NCBI GenBank assembly: GCA_002342685.1
Contig: DDQN01000083.1
Coordinates: 1 to 13,841, forward strand
Length of the DNA: 13,841 nucleotides
Direction: 5' to 3'
Origin: Vibrio sp. UBA2441
GTDB taxonomy: Bacteria; Pseudomonadota; Gammaproteobacteria; Enterobacterales; Vibrionaceae
In this document: in pieces, positions 1-6,309 of the stretch
Position numbering within the stretch: position 1 is the first letter of the stretch
How the letters are laid out: each line of letters opens with the position of its first letter
The notes under the pieces: generated by a model
Database searches by the model: none
The model's input: the letters and a program-made list of their open reading frames with translations, nothing else
What the model was told of the DNA's origin: nothing
Made by a program: the position numbers and the translations under genes

Positions 1-17
1 CAGATTGATAGGTTTAA

Positions 18-57
18 ATTATTAAAGAGCGTTTAACTGTTTCGGTTGTTATCAACC
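18..57 (-). promoter_or_regulatory. rRNA operon leader: boxB-like hairpin and boxA antitermination site
   Basis: Read on the minus strand, positions 57-44 form a hairpin GGTTG-ATAA-CAACC (boxB-like). Positions 30-18 read GCTCTTTAATAAT, a near match to the rrn boxA core TGCTCTTTAACA. The remaining bases to the window edge continue as the usual Vibrio/enteric 16S leader. In the known system boxA recruits NusB/S10 to the rRNA antitermination complex. The C-to-T change within the boxA core is visible. The 16S gene itself lies outside the window, to the left. Confidence 0.85.
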
Positions 58-78
58 CTGAATCAGTTAGGGATGCGT

Positions 79-106
79 ATTCTACGCTTCCATTTTATTG
101 AGTCAA
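79..106 (-). promoter_or_regulatory. rrn P2 promoter
   Basis: On the minus strand, TTGACT (106-101) and TAGAAT (84-79) are separated by 16 bp. The -35 hexamer and the spacing equal those of E. coli rrn P2. It lies about 100 bp downstream of P1 and upstream of the boxB/boxA leader, the normal P1-P2-leader order. Confidence 0.85.
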
Positions 107-180
107 GTTCTTTTTAAAATCTTTCCTCTCAACCAATCAACGTAGTGTGACTATCGCCTCGTTCCGTGTTGGTGTGGCGC

Positions 181-208
181 ATTATAGACAGGAATAGATT
201 GCTGGCAA
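181..208 (-). promoter_or_regulatory. rrn P1 promoter
   Basis: On the minus strand, TTGCCA (208-203) and TATAAT (186-181) are 16 bp apart. They are followed by the GC-rich discriminator GCGCCAC typical of stringently controlled rrn P1 promoters. The A/T-rich stretch upstream (about 209-232) is in the position of an UP element. The start of transcription should be near position 172. It drives the rRNA operon leftwards out of the window. Confidence 0.88.
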
Positions 209-265
209 GTTCTTTTTCCAATTTATTTTCTAAGTGCTGTAAAAACAATCAATAGGATATTTTTT

Positions 266-318
266 GGATAAAATATCAACATTTGATGGACATCACATCA
301 ATAGGTTGGAAATTAAAC
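266..318. promoter_or_regulatory. Fis-type motifs upstream of rrn P1
   Basis: Positions 266-280 fit the Fis core pattern G-N3-A-W5-T-N3-C exactly. Positions 304-318 fit the looser form, with G and C at the ends and Y-R steps. They lie roughly 95-145 bp upstream of the predicted P1 start, the interval where Fis sites activate E. coli rrn P1. The pattern is degenerate in A/T-rich DNA, so the second site is weaker than the first. Confidence 0.45.
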
Positions 319-335
319 AGCGTTAAACGTAAGAT
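306..335 (+). promoter_or_regulatory. weak candidate promoter of the RRM gene
   Basis: TTGGAA (306-311) and TAAGAT (330-335) are 18 bp apart on the plus strand. If used, transcription would start near 342, almost exactly at the left edge of the 22-bp palindrome, so the message would begin with that hairpin. Both hexamers deviate from consensus, and other A/T-rich hexamers in this interval could serve. Confidence 0.25.
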
Positions 336-342
336 TCAAATA

Positions 343-364
343 CCATTTAATTTAAATTAAATGG
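343..364. repeat. 22-bp perfect palindrome upstream of the RRM gene
   Basis: The half CCATTTAATTT (343-353) is followed directly by its exact reverse complement (354-364). All 11 base pairs match with no spacer. In RNA it could fold as about 9 bp closed by a UUAA loop. It lies 23 bp before the first ATG of the RRM gene. It may be an operator for a dimeric regulator or a 5' UTR hairpin. There is no U-tract after it, so it is not an ordinary terminator. Confidence 0.7.
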
Positions 365-387
365 CTTTATTCCTATTAACTCACTAG

Positions 388-849
388 ATGTTGTATTCGT
401 ATATGAACTCTAAAAAATTTATCTTCTTAATAATCGCACTTGCTGTACTTGGCGCTACTATCTTTTCTCAAATAGTCGTTTCACCAGCAATCTCATTTAT
501 CATTGGTATTATAACCTCTGCTGTTGTTCTAAAGCTTTCTTACTCTACTTCTTCTCAAACAGTTAAAGATAAACCCTCCACAAAAACGTTATACGTTGGA
601 AATCTACCTTATAAGGCAAATGAGGCAAACGTACGCCAATTATTTTCTGAACATGGCGAGGTTTTTGCTGTACGTTTGATGAAAGATAAGCGAACGGGTA
701 AAAGGCGTGGTTTTGGTTTTGTTGTTATGGCGAGCAATGATGCAGAAAAAACTATTTCCGCGCTAAATGATAAAGACTACATGCAACGAACTTTAAAAAT
801 TCGAATTGCAAATGATCCTAAACATCCAGATTCGGAAGCGTCTCAATAA
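388..849 (+). CDS. membrane-anchored RRM-domain RNA-binding protein
   Basis: A 153-aa protein. Residues about 10-50 are two hydrophobic segments, probably a membrane hairpin, preceded by Lys9-Lys10. A short Ser/Lys linker leads to one RNA recognition motif at about residues 67-141. RNP2 is visible as LYVGNL (68-73) and RNP1 as KRRGFGFV (about 105-112). The RRM family binds single-stranded RNA; anchoring suggests action at the inner membrane (inference). No Shine-Dalgarno sequence precedes either ATG (388, or 403 giving MNSKKF); the second start is equally plausible because the basic residues remain before the first helix. The gene sits between murI and the rrn operon, reads opposite to both, and its last 32 bp overlap the end of murI. 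RNA target unknown. Confidence 0.85.
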   Translation: MLYSYMNSKKFIFLIIALAVLGATIFSQIVVSPAISFIIGIITSAVVLKLSYSTSSQTVKDKPSTKTLYVGNLPYKANEANVRQLFSEHGEVFAVRLMKDKRTGKRRGFGFVVMASNDAEKTISALNDKDYMQRTLKIRIANDPKHPDSEASQ

Positions 850-1621
850 CTTCAAACCCCAGATGAACTAAGGCATTATTTAGTGCAGCTTCCTGATAAG
901 GAGTTGCACTAGAGTAAATTAGATCAACGCCCTCACCTCCATGTTCATTACAATTTATTAATGAACTGACTCTTTTAGCTATTGCTTCCCCAGAATCAAC
1001 CAAGATAACTTCACGCCCTAACACCAATGATATTTCTTCTTTAATAATCGGAAAGTGAGTACAACCTAGTACTGCAACATCTATCTTGCCTATAAGCGGT
1101 GACAGTACTTTTTCAAGTCTGTTGATATTAACCTTGCCCCCTCTCAACTTATCTTCCGCCATATCAACTAACTCCGTAGAGCCTAAAAGCTCAACCGGTT
1201 TATCAATAGCAAACTCTTTGATCAGATTTAAGGTGTATTCTCTTTTTATTGTTGCAGGTGTTGCGATTAATCCCACCGCTTTGTTAGCTATCACAGATGC
1301 CGGTTTGATCGCAGGCACAACACCAACAACAGGAATAGATAATTTTTTACGTAAGCTTGGCAACACTATCGTACTCGCAGTATTACAAGCAATGACAACC
1401 AAATCGATGGGATGTTGTTTCAACATATGCTGAATCAGCTTTTCGACTCTGGTTAATAATGTCATCTGAGGGAGCTCACCATACGGATAAGCTTCATTGT
1501 CGAATAGATAGATGTAATTGAGTCCAGGTAACAACAGTTTGATCTCTTTATATACAGATAAGCCTCCAACCCCGGAATCAAAGATTAATATAGATGGCTG
1601 CTTATTGCTAATTAGTGACAC
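818..1621 (-). CDS. murI: glutamate racemase
   Basis: Interconverts L- and D-glutamate, supplying D-Glu for peptidoglycan in the cytoplasm. From the chosen start the protein is 267 aa, normal for the family. Visible motifs are DSGVGGLS (Asp15-Ser16), ACNTAST with catalytic Cys79, and GCTHFP with the second catalytic Cys187. The frame stays open upstream to an ATG at 1696, but that adds 25 residues not seen in the family and would begin within the btuB terminator T-run. The GTG at 1621, preceded by TAGGA 9 bases upstream, fits better. It lies downstream of btuB in the same direction, as in E. coli, but a strong terminator separates them, so it probably uses its own promoter. Its 3' end overlaps the convergent RRM gene by 32 bp. 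Confidence 0.94.
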   Translation of the reverse strand: MSLISNKQPSILIFDSGVGGLSVYKEIKLLLPGLNYIYLFDNEAYPYGELPQMTLLTRVEKLIQHMLKQHPIDLVVIACNTASTIVLPSLRKKLSIPVVGVVPAIKPASVIANKAVGLIATPATIKREYTLNLIKEFAIDKPVELLGSTELVDMAEDKLRGGKVNINRLEKVLSPLIGKIDVAVLGCTHFPIIKEEISLVLGREVILVDSGEAIAKRVSSLINCNEHGGEGVDLIYSSATPYQEAALNNALVHLGFEVIETLPNLDV

Positions 1622-1651
1622 TACTATTATTCCTAAGAGAAAGATGCGCAG

Positions 1652-1679
1652 ATCATACTCTTTAGATTTGACATAACAA
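1652..1679 (-). promoter_or_regulatory. candidate murI promoter
   Basis: On the minus strand, TTGTTA (1679-1674) and TATGAT (1657-1652) are separated by 16 bp. It lies just after the btuB terminator and 30 bp before the GTG start of murI, which supports separate transcription of murI. Confidence 0.5.
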
Positions 1680-1693
1680 GAGAGAGATAAAAA

Positions 1694-1715
1694 CAAAAAA
1701 CCGCCCGAAGGCGGT
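1694..1715 (-). terminator. btuB intrinsic terminator
   Basis: On the minus strand, ACCGCC-TTCG-GGCGGT (1715-1700) is a six-pair G/C-rich stem closed by a UUCG tetraloop, followed at once by six T (1699-1694) and more T shortly after. It begins 19 bp after the btuB stop codon. Confidence 0.92.
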
Positions 1716-1734
1716 GTCTTATTACTAGTTCCAA

Positions 1735-3546
1735 TTAGAACTGATAGGAAGCTGTTACATAATAGCTTCTTTCTTGGGTATTAAAGTCTTCAGATAACAC
1801 ATAGTCTTCATCAAATAGATTGGCTATACGACCTTTTAGCGTTAAAGCGTCAGTGATAAAGTAACTCACCGCCATATCGACCAGAGAATACGCTTCCAGT
1901 TCAGTGGTATTATCCGCATCTTCAAAACGTTTACCCTGATATAGATAACCTAAATCACCTTGCCAGTTATCTGAGTAGTAGCTGATATTCCACTTAGCAA
2001 CATGTTTCGATCTACGGCGTAACTGCTTCCCTGTTAATTCATTTTTAGGATCCAGATACTCAAGAGTTACGTTATGATCAAATGCACCCGAAGCAAAATT
2101 GGCCGTAAACTCAACGCCTTTGATTTCCGCTTCAGAGACATTTTCTGGCGTGTTACCCCATACGATCAAGTTATCAATATCTTGTTTAAATACTGCAATG
2201 CGCACGTCGAACTCTTCCCATGTTCCCTCTAACCCAAATTCAATACTTTGAGAGGTTTCAGGTTTCAGGTTTTCATTCCCGCCAAAACACCCATAGGGAG
2301 GAAAACACTGTACGGGAAAATATAGATCATTAAATGTAGGTGCTTTAAAAGCAGTACCTGCACTACCTGTGAGCTTAACCCTTGATGTTGGCTTCCAGCC
2401 TAGTCCAAGTTGCCAGGTATTATTTGTTCCATACTCTTGATTATCATCGGTTCTTACGTTGGCTTCTGCAGATAGAGAATCTTTACTATAAAGGCCCATC
2501 AAGTAATACGCTAAGTTATCCTGTTTCGTTTTCTCAAACGTTCCTGTGGACTTGGCAATGTCATTTCGGTACCAATCGACACCACCACCAAGCGACAACT
2601 CTTCACTATATTGATAAGTGTTCTGCCAGTTCAGTACTGTTCTGTCCGTTTGATAAAGGCTATCACTGCCCGTATCCATAATTTCCGATTTATCTGTATT
2701 AAATGCAGCAGTCAGGTTGGAATATAACAGACTGCCTAAATATTCTGCGCCAATGGAGTAATTGGAAACCTCTACTTTTTTATTAGACGATTCCGGATTG
2801 TCATATTCAACCTTACCATCATGATGAAGTACGTTTGCTTTCAAGCGCCAGTCAGAGCTGACAAATCCACCCAACTCCGCAACAATGTCTGTTGACTTAA
2901 AGCCATCATCATCTTCCTGACCGGATACATTACTTGCTGAGTATCCATCTGACTCCTCAAGATTGACAGCGAATTTGCCCCAAAGGTTTTCATTAATTTC
3001 CCCTGCGGCTGACAATTTAGCCGTTTTATACTGATCAGAACCAGCACCTAGAGATATCTCTCTCGCAGATTCACCTTTTCTATACTGGGTAATGATATTG
3101 ATGACACCACCCACCGCATCAGAACCATACACTGCAGCTCTGGAGCCACGTATATACTCTATCCGTTCAACCCCAGTTAATGGAATCGCCGCGAAATTCG
3201 CACTCCCAAGTGTTGCACTTCCTATACGAACACCGTTAACCAGTACCAATACGTGGTTCGATTCCGAACCTCTGACATACACACTTTGACTTTGTCCATA
3301 GCCGCCACTACTTGAAATTTGTATGCCCGGCATGCGACGTAACACTTCTGTAAGTGACTTCGCCTGAATAAGGTCTATATCTTCTTTGGTGATAATTTCA
3401 ACAGGAGCAATGGTATTTTGTATTGGTTGCTCAAAGCGGTTTGCTGTAACAATCATCGTTTCTGTATCTGAAGATGATTGTGCGTGAACGTTGGAGGTAA
3501 CATTAAGTAGCGATACCACAGCGGTCGCTATAAGGGTTTTATTCAT
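1735..3546 (-). CDS. btuB: vitamin B12 TonB-dependent outer-membrane receptor
   Basis: Imports cobalamin across the outer membrane using energy passed by TonB-ExbB-ExbD. The protein is 603 aa (E. coli BtuB is 614). Residues 1-22 are a signal peptide ending in VHA. A TonB box, ETMIVTANRF, follows at about 29-38, very close to the BtuB box DTLVVTANRF. A plug domain covers about 40-155, including the GSESNHVLVLVNGVRIG and VERIEYIRG segments. A beta-barrel follows, ending in an aromatic C-terminus (YQF). An extracellular loop near the middle carries two Cys five residues apart (CFPPYGC). The ATG has AGGAA seven bases upstream. The cobalamin riboswitch leader directly before it is the strongest support for the substrate. 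The gene has its own terminator, and trmA is divergent. Confidence 0.95.
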   Translation of the reverse strand: MNKTLIATAVVSLLNVTSNVHAQSSSDTETMIVTANRFEQPIQNTIAPVEIITKEDIDLIQAKSLTEVLRRMPGIQISSSGGYGQSQSVYVRGSESNHVLVLVNGVRIGSATLGSANFAAIPLTGVERIEYIRGSRAAVYGSDAVGGVINIITQYRKGESAREISLGAGSDQYKTAKLSAAGEINENLWGKFAVNLEESDGYSASNVSGQEDDDGFKSTDIVAELGGFVSSDWRLKANVLHHDGKVEYDNPESSNKKVEVSNYSIGAEYLGSLLYSNLTAAFNTDKSEIMDTGSDSLYQTDRTVLNWQNTYQYSEELSLGGGVDWYRNDIAKSTGTFEKTKQDNLAYYLMGLYSKDSLSAEANVRTDDNQEYGTNNTWQLGLGWKPTSRVKLTGSAGTAFKAPTFNDLYFPVQCFPPYGCFGGNENLKPETSQSIEFGLEGTWEEFDVRIAVFKQDIDNLIVWGNTPENVSEAEIKGVEFTANFASGAFDHNVTLEYLDPKNELTGKQLRRRSKHVAKWNISYYSDNWQGDLGYLYQGKRFEDADNTTELEAYSLVDMAVSYFITDALTLKGRIANLFDEDYVLSEDFNTQERSYYVTASYQF

Positions 3547-3566
3547 GATTTTTTCCTAAATCGCGT

Positions 3567-3617
3567 AAGTCCTAGTAAGTGATTTCGTCACTAACTTACT
3601 GGCAGGTATTCGGACTT
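3567..3617 (-). promoter_or_regulatory. possible expression-platform helix of the btuB leader
   Basis: On the minus strand AAGTCC (3617-3612), part of the conserved B12 box, is repeated as its complement GGACTT (3572-3567) about 21 bp before the btuB ATG. Pairing of the two would break the B12 box and bring structure close to the ribosome site (AGGAA, 3556-3552). A separate local hairpin AGTGA/TCACT lies between them. No T-run follows, so control of translation is more likely than termination. This is read from complementarity only. Confidence 0.4.
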
Positions 3618-3790
3618 TAGAGCATGATTCAGACTTATAGACTTCATCACCTTACATATCACTTCCCACTAAATAGCAGTGTGCGGGTTTCCCCATAATG
3701 CTCGTTCTCTATTACCGCTGCGCGTCAGTTCTGGATTTTCACCAGATTCCCTTAAAGTGGCTCCTCAACAGATGACCCACCACCAGCAGA
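3600..3790 (-). ncRNA. cobalamin (AdoCbl) riboswitch upstream of btuB
   Basis: The minus strand shows the conserved parts in order: GAGGAGCCACTTTAAGGGAA (about 3768-3749), the CTGGTGAAAATCCAG hairpin, ACTGACGCGCAGCGGTAA (about 3730-3713), a GGGAAACCCGCAC segment, and the B12 box AGTCCGAATACCTGCCA at 3616-3600. Cobalamin riboswitches reduce expression of B12 uptake genes when adenosylcobalamin is plentiful. It fills most of the 338-bp btuB leader. The ends given are approximate. Confidence 0.95.
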
Positions 3791-3792
3791 AA

Positions 3793-3807
3793 CGATAATA
3801 AGTATCA
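3793..3807 (-). promoter_or_regulatory. possible Fur box over the btuB -10
   Basis: On the minus strand TGATACTTATTATCG matches the 7-1-7 Fur consensus TGATAAT-N-ATTATCA at 12 of 14 positions. It overlaps the predicted -10 hexamer, where repression would be direct. The A/T-rich -10 contributes to the match, so the call is tentative. Confidence 0.35.
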
Positions 3808-3823
3808 ATACATTCAGTGTCTA
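3795..3823 (-). promoter_or_regulatory. btuB promoter
   Basis: TAGACA (3823-3818) and TATTAT (3800-3795) are 17 bp apart on the minus strand, one mismatch each from sigma-70 consensus. The predicted start, near 3788, is exactly where the riboswitch begins. Confidence 0.6.
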
Positions 3824-3930
3824 GTGTTAAAATTAATAATTAACCATGAGACATTTTCATATCAGTACTGGACAAGTGGCAAAGATTGAATAAAATCTGC
3901 GCTCCTTGTTTGAATGTAAAAGGCAACTCT

Positions 3931-5040
3931 ATGGCAACGCTTGAAATGAACCCACAACGCTATCGCGAACAATTGACAGAAAAAACGACTCGTTTAACTC
4001 AAATGTTTGCGCCGTATGATGTTCCTGAAATAGAGATTTTCGAGTCTCCAGTTCAAAATTATCGGATGCGCGCCGAATTTCGTGTGTGGCATGAAGGAAA
4101 TGAACTTTATTACATTATGTTCAATCAAGAGACTCGTGAAAAATATCGTGTTGATCAGTTTCCAGCAGCAAGCCGTCTAATTAATGATTTGATGCCATTG
4201 TTAATAGAGTCGATGAAAGATAACGACGAACTTCGTCGTAAACTATTTCAAGTTGATTTTCTATCCACATTGAGCGGTGAAATGTTGGTATCGCTTCTCT
4301 ATCATCGACAATTAAACGACGAATGGATTAGTGAAGCCAAAGAGCTCAAGCAGAGACTCAATAACGAAGGATTTAATCTAAACATCATTGGCCGGGCACG
4401 TAAAATGAAAGTCGTCCTCGACCAAGACTATGTCATGGAAAGACTAAACGTCCATGATAAGCAATTTATTTATCAACAAGTTGAAAATAGTTTTACCCAG
4501 CCAAATGGCGAAGTCGCACAAAAAATGCTGGAGTGGGCGGTCGACTGCACACAAGATAGCCAGGGCGATCTTCTCGAGCTCTATTGTGGTAATGGCAACT
4601 TCTCATTAGCTTTGGCTCAAAACTTCGAAAGAGTATTAGCTACGGAATTAGCCAAGCCTTCTGTTGAATCTGCACAGTATAACATCGCTGCGAATAAGAT
4701 AAATAATGTCCAAATTATCCGGATGTCTGCGGAAGAGTTTACTGAAGCGATGGAAGGAAAGCGTGAATTCAGACGCCTAAAACAACAAAATATCGATCTT
4801 AGTAGCTACCACTGTAATACTATTTTTGTTGACCCACCTCGTTCAGGTATGGATATTGAGACCTGCAAGATGGTTCAAGGTTATGACAATATCCTTTATA
4901 TTTCGTGTAACCCAGAAACGCTAATAGATAATCTAGCTATTTTATGTGAAACGCATAATGTATCTCGATTTGCTTTGTTTGATCAATTTCCCTATACCCA
5001 CCACACCGAAGCAGGTGTGTTATTAGAAAGAAAAGCTTAA
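3931..5040 (+). CDS. trmA: tRNA (uracil-5-)-methyltransferase (U54)
   Basis: Methylates U54 of the T-loop in tRNA with SAM, in the cytoplasm. From the ATG at 3931 the protein is 369 aa (E. coli TrmA is 366). The frame opens at 3886, but the extra 15 residues have no counterpart, and AAAGG lies 8-9 bases before ATG 3931. Family signatures are clear: RMRAEFR (about 45-51), QVENSFTQPN (183-192), SAM motif LLELYCGNGNFSL (214-226), the FVDPPRSG loop (299-306), catalytic Cys326 in ISCNPETL, and the catalytic Glu360 in FPYTHHTEAG. E. coli has HHMECG at the last site, so the Cys after Glu is Ala here. Divergent from btuB and convergent with yijD, as in E. coli. Confidence 0.96.
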   Translation: MATLEMNPQRYREQLTEKTTRLTQMFAPYDVPEIEIFESPVQNYRMRAEFRVWHEGNELYYIMFNQETREKYRVDQFPAASRLINDLMPLLIESMKDNDELRRKLFQVDFLSTLSGEMLVSLLYHRQLNDEWISEAKELKQRLNNEGFNLNIIGRARKMKVVLDQDYVMERLNVHDKQFIYQQVENSFTQPNGEVAQKMLEWAVDCTQDSQGDLLELYCGNGNFSLALAQNFERVLATELAKPSVESAQYNIAANKINNVQIIRMSAEEFTEAMEGKREFRRLKQQNIDLSSYHCNTIFVDPPRSGMDIETCKMVQGYDNILYISCNPETLIDNLAILCETHNVSRFALFDQFPYTHHTEAGVLLERKA

Positions 5041-5050
5041 ATTTTTCCAA

Positions 5051-5080
5051 TAAAAAACGAGCCTATGAGCTCGTTTTTTA
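5051..5080. terminator. bidirectional terminator between trmA and yijD
   Basis: AAAAAACGAGC (5052-5062), loop CTATGA, then GCTCGTTTTTT (5069-5079): 11 perfect pairs, 12 with the flanking T5051-A5080. Oligo-A on one side and oligo-T on the other make it work for both convergent genes. Confidence 0.93.
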
Positions 5081-5093
5081 TCCCAACAGTATT

Positions 5094-5468
5094 TTACTGT
5101 TCTTTTTTTGCTAAGTAGCCCATTCTTTTTCCTACCCATGCAAGCAATATCAAGGTAACAACGATAGCGAAGAAGTTTGAACCCACTTCTGGGTATTTTG
5201 CTTTTATAAAAGCGGAGTGTCCAAACGCCCCAACGAAAAAGCAAGCTAAGCCTAGCATTGGAATATCTTCGGCTACTGGATTTGCCAGATAATTTTGGTA
5301 CAACATCTGTACAGCAAGCACCAATGCGATAAGCGGGAATATTGAAAATGAAATTTCATTTAAAGTCACGGAAGAGAGCAATGCATTACCGCACATACCT
5401 GCAATTACCGCTAGCAAGAGTGTTTTTCTCTCAGAATTATGAGTCATGGTTGTTGAGTCATTCGACAT
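5094..5468 (-). CDS. yijD: YijD family (DUF1422) inner-membrane protein
   Basis: A 124-aa protein with about four hydrophobic segments (roughly 17-36, 41-60, 69-87, 97-115), so an integral inner-membrane protein. It matches YijD in size, composition and place: directly after fabR and convergent with trmA, as in E. coli. The ATG lies two bases after the fabR stop, and its ribosome site AGGATA is inside the last fabR codons, so translation is probably coupled. Molecular function is not known; the constant link with fabR suggests a role connected with membrane lipids (inference). Confidence 0.88.
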   Translation of the reverse strand: MSNDSTTMTHNSERKTLLLAVIAGMCGNALLSSVTLNEISFSIFPLIALVLAVQMLYQNYLANPVAEDIPMLGLACFFVGAFGHSAFIKAKYPEVGSNFFAIVVTLILLAWVGKRMGYLAKKEQ

Positions 5469-5470
5469 AG

Positions 5471-6094
5471 TTATATCCTATTTTTTTGTCGTTCACGTTC
5501 TTTTCGGTACCAATAAGCACCTTTAGCTATCATGCGCAATTGCATCACCAGCCGTTCTGTTAGTTCTTCTCTCTCTTGCTTACTTAAATCCAGCGCTTCC
5601 GCACCTGAGCTAAATACAAGAGTAACCGAAGCTTCTGCTTGTATGCTTGCTTCTTCTTTACTCATGCCAGAGCTGATCAAATATTCTGTCATTTCAGCGA
5701 CAAAATGTTGCATTTCTCTGGCTACCGCAGCACGAAAATCAAATGAAGTTCCTGAGCGCTCCCTAAGTAACAGACGGAATACATTTGGACTACTATCGAT
5801 AAATTCCATAAAGGTTTCCACCGATGTCCTTATTACACTCCCTTCTTTAACAATTCTCTGTCGAGCTTGTCGCATAAGTTGACGAAGAAGCAAACCTCCT
5901 TCATCTACCATAGTTAAACCCAGTTCATCCATATCTTTAAAATGACGGTAAAAAGACGTAGGCGCAATGCCTGCCTCTCTGGCAACTTCGCGAAGACTCA
6001 AGTTCGAAAAACTTCGGTTGGCGCTTAGCTGACTAAATGCAGCATCGATCAATGAGCGACGTGTTTTTTCTTTTTGTTGCGCTCTTATTCCCAT
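5471..6094 (-). CDS. fabR: TetR-family repressor of unsaturated fatty acid synthesis
   Basis: FabR senses the ratio of unsaturated to saturated acyl chains and, with them bound, represses fabA and fabB in E. coli. The protein is 207 aa. The N-terminal helix-turn-helix (about 12-60) contains LREVAREAGIAPTSFYRHFKD, the FabR form of the TetR motif, and the rest is the helical ligand-binding and dimer domain with FRLLLRERSGTS. AGGAAG lies just before the ATG. It is first in an operon with yijD and divergent from sthA, the same arrangement as in E. coli. I could not find an obvious FabR palindrome of the E. coli form in the adjoining 215-bp gap. Confidence 0.93.
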   Translation of the reverse strand: MGIRAQQKEKTRRSLIDAAFSQLSANRSFSNLSLREVAREAGIAPTSFYRHFKDMDELGLTMVDEGGLLLRQLMRQARQRIVKEGSVIRTSVETFMEFIDSSPNVFRLLLRERSGTSFDFRAAVAREMQHFVAEMTEYLISSGMSKEEASIQAEASVTLVFSSGAEALDLSKQEREELTERLVMQLRMIAKGAYWYRKERERQKNRI

Positions 6095-6131
6095 AACTTC
6101 CTATAACTCATTTAGCCAACGGTATTTCTGT

Positions 6132-6159
6132 ACTATAACGCGAAATTGCTATTGATAAA
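6132..6159 (-). promoter_or_regulatory. candidate fabR promoter
   Basis: On the minus strand, TTTATC (6159-6154) and TATAGT (6137-6132) are 16 bp apart, ending about 38 bp before the fabR ATG. The -35 is weak. The rest of the 6095-6309 gap must hold the sthA promoter; it contains GTGATCAC at about 6209-6216, but I cannot assign a convincing pair of hexamers. Confidence 0.35.
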
Positions 6160-6309
6160 AATTCACAGGTTAAACTATATCAGGTAACCATTTGATTTGA
6201 CCAACTCCGTGATCACTACCACTCTATAGTATGCTCCCCATTTACCTAAAGAATGATTAGGTTAAAATCTCGATACAGCAATGTTAAAAAACATGGAAGA
6301 TAAAAAATA

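Noticed and set aside
1086..1433. Open frames opposite murI, btuB, fabR, lexA, sthA, the regulator and the Gate gene
   Set aside because: They run antisense or out of frame within clearly assigned genes, lack ribosome sites and show no recognisable domains.
1622..1696. N-terminal extension of MurI from ATG 1696
   Set aside because: The extra 25 residues do not resemble MurI, the ATG lies in the T-run of the btuB terminator, and GTG 1621 has a proper ribosome site.
3886..3930. 15-residue extension of TrmA from ATG 3886
   Set aside because: No ribosome site before 3886; AAAGG precedes ATG 3931, and the protein from there has the family length.
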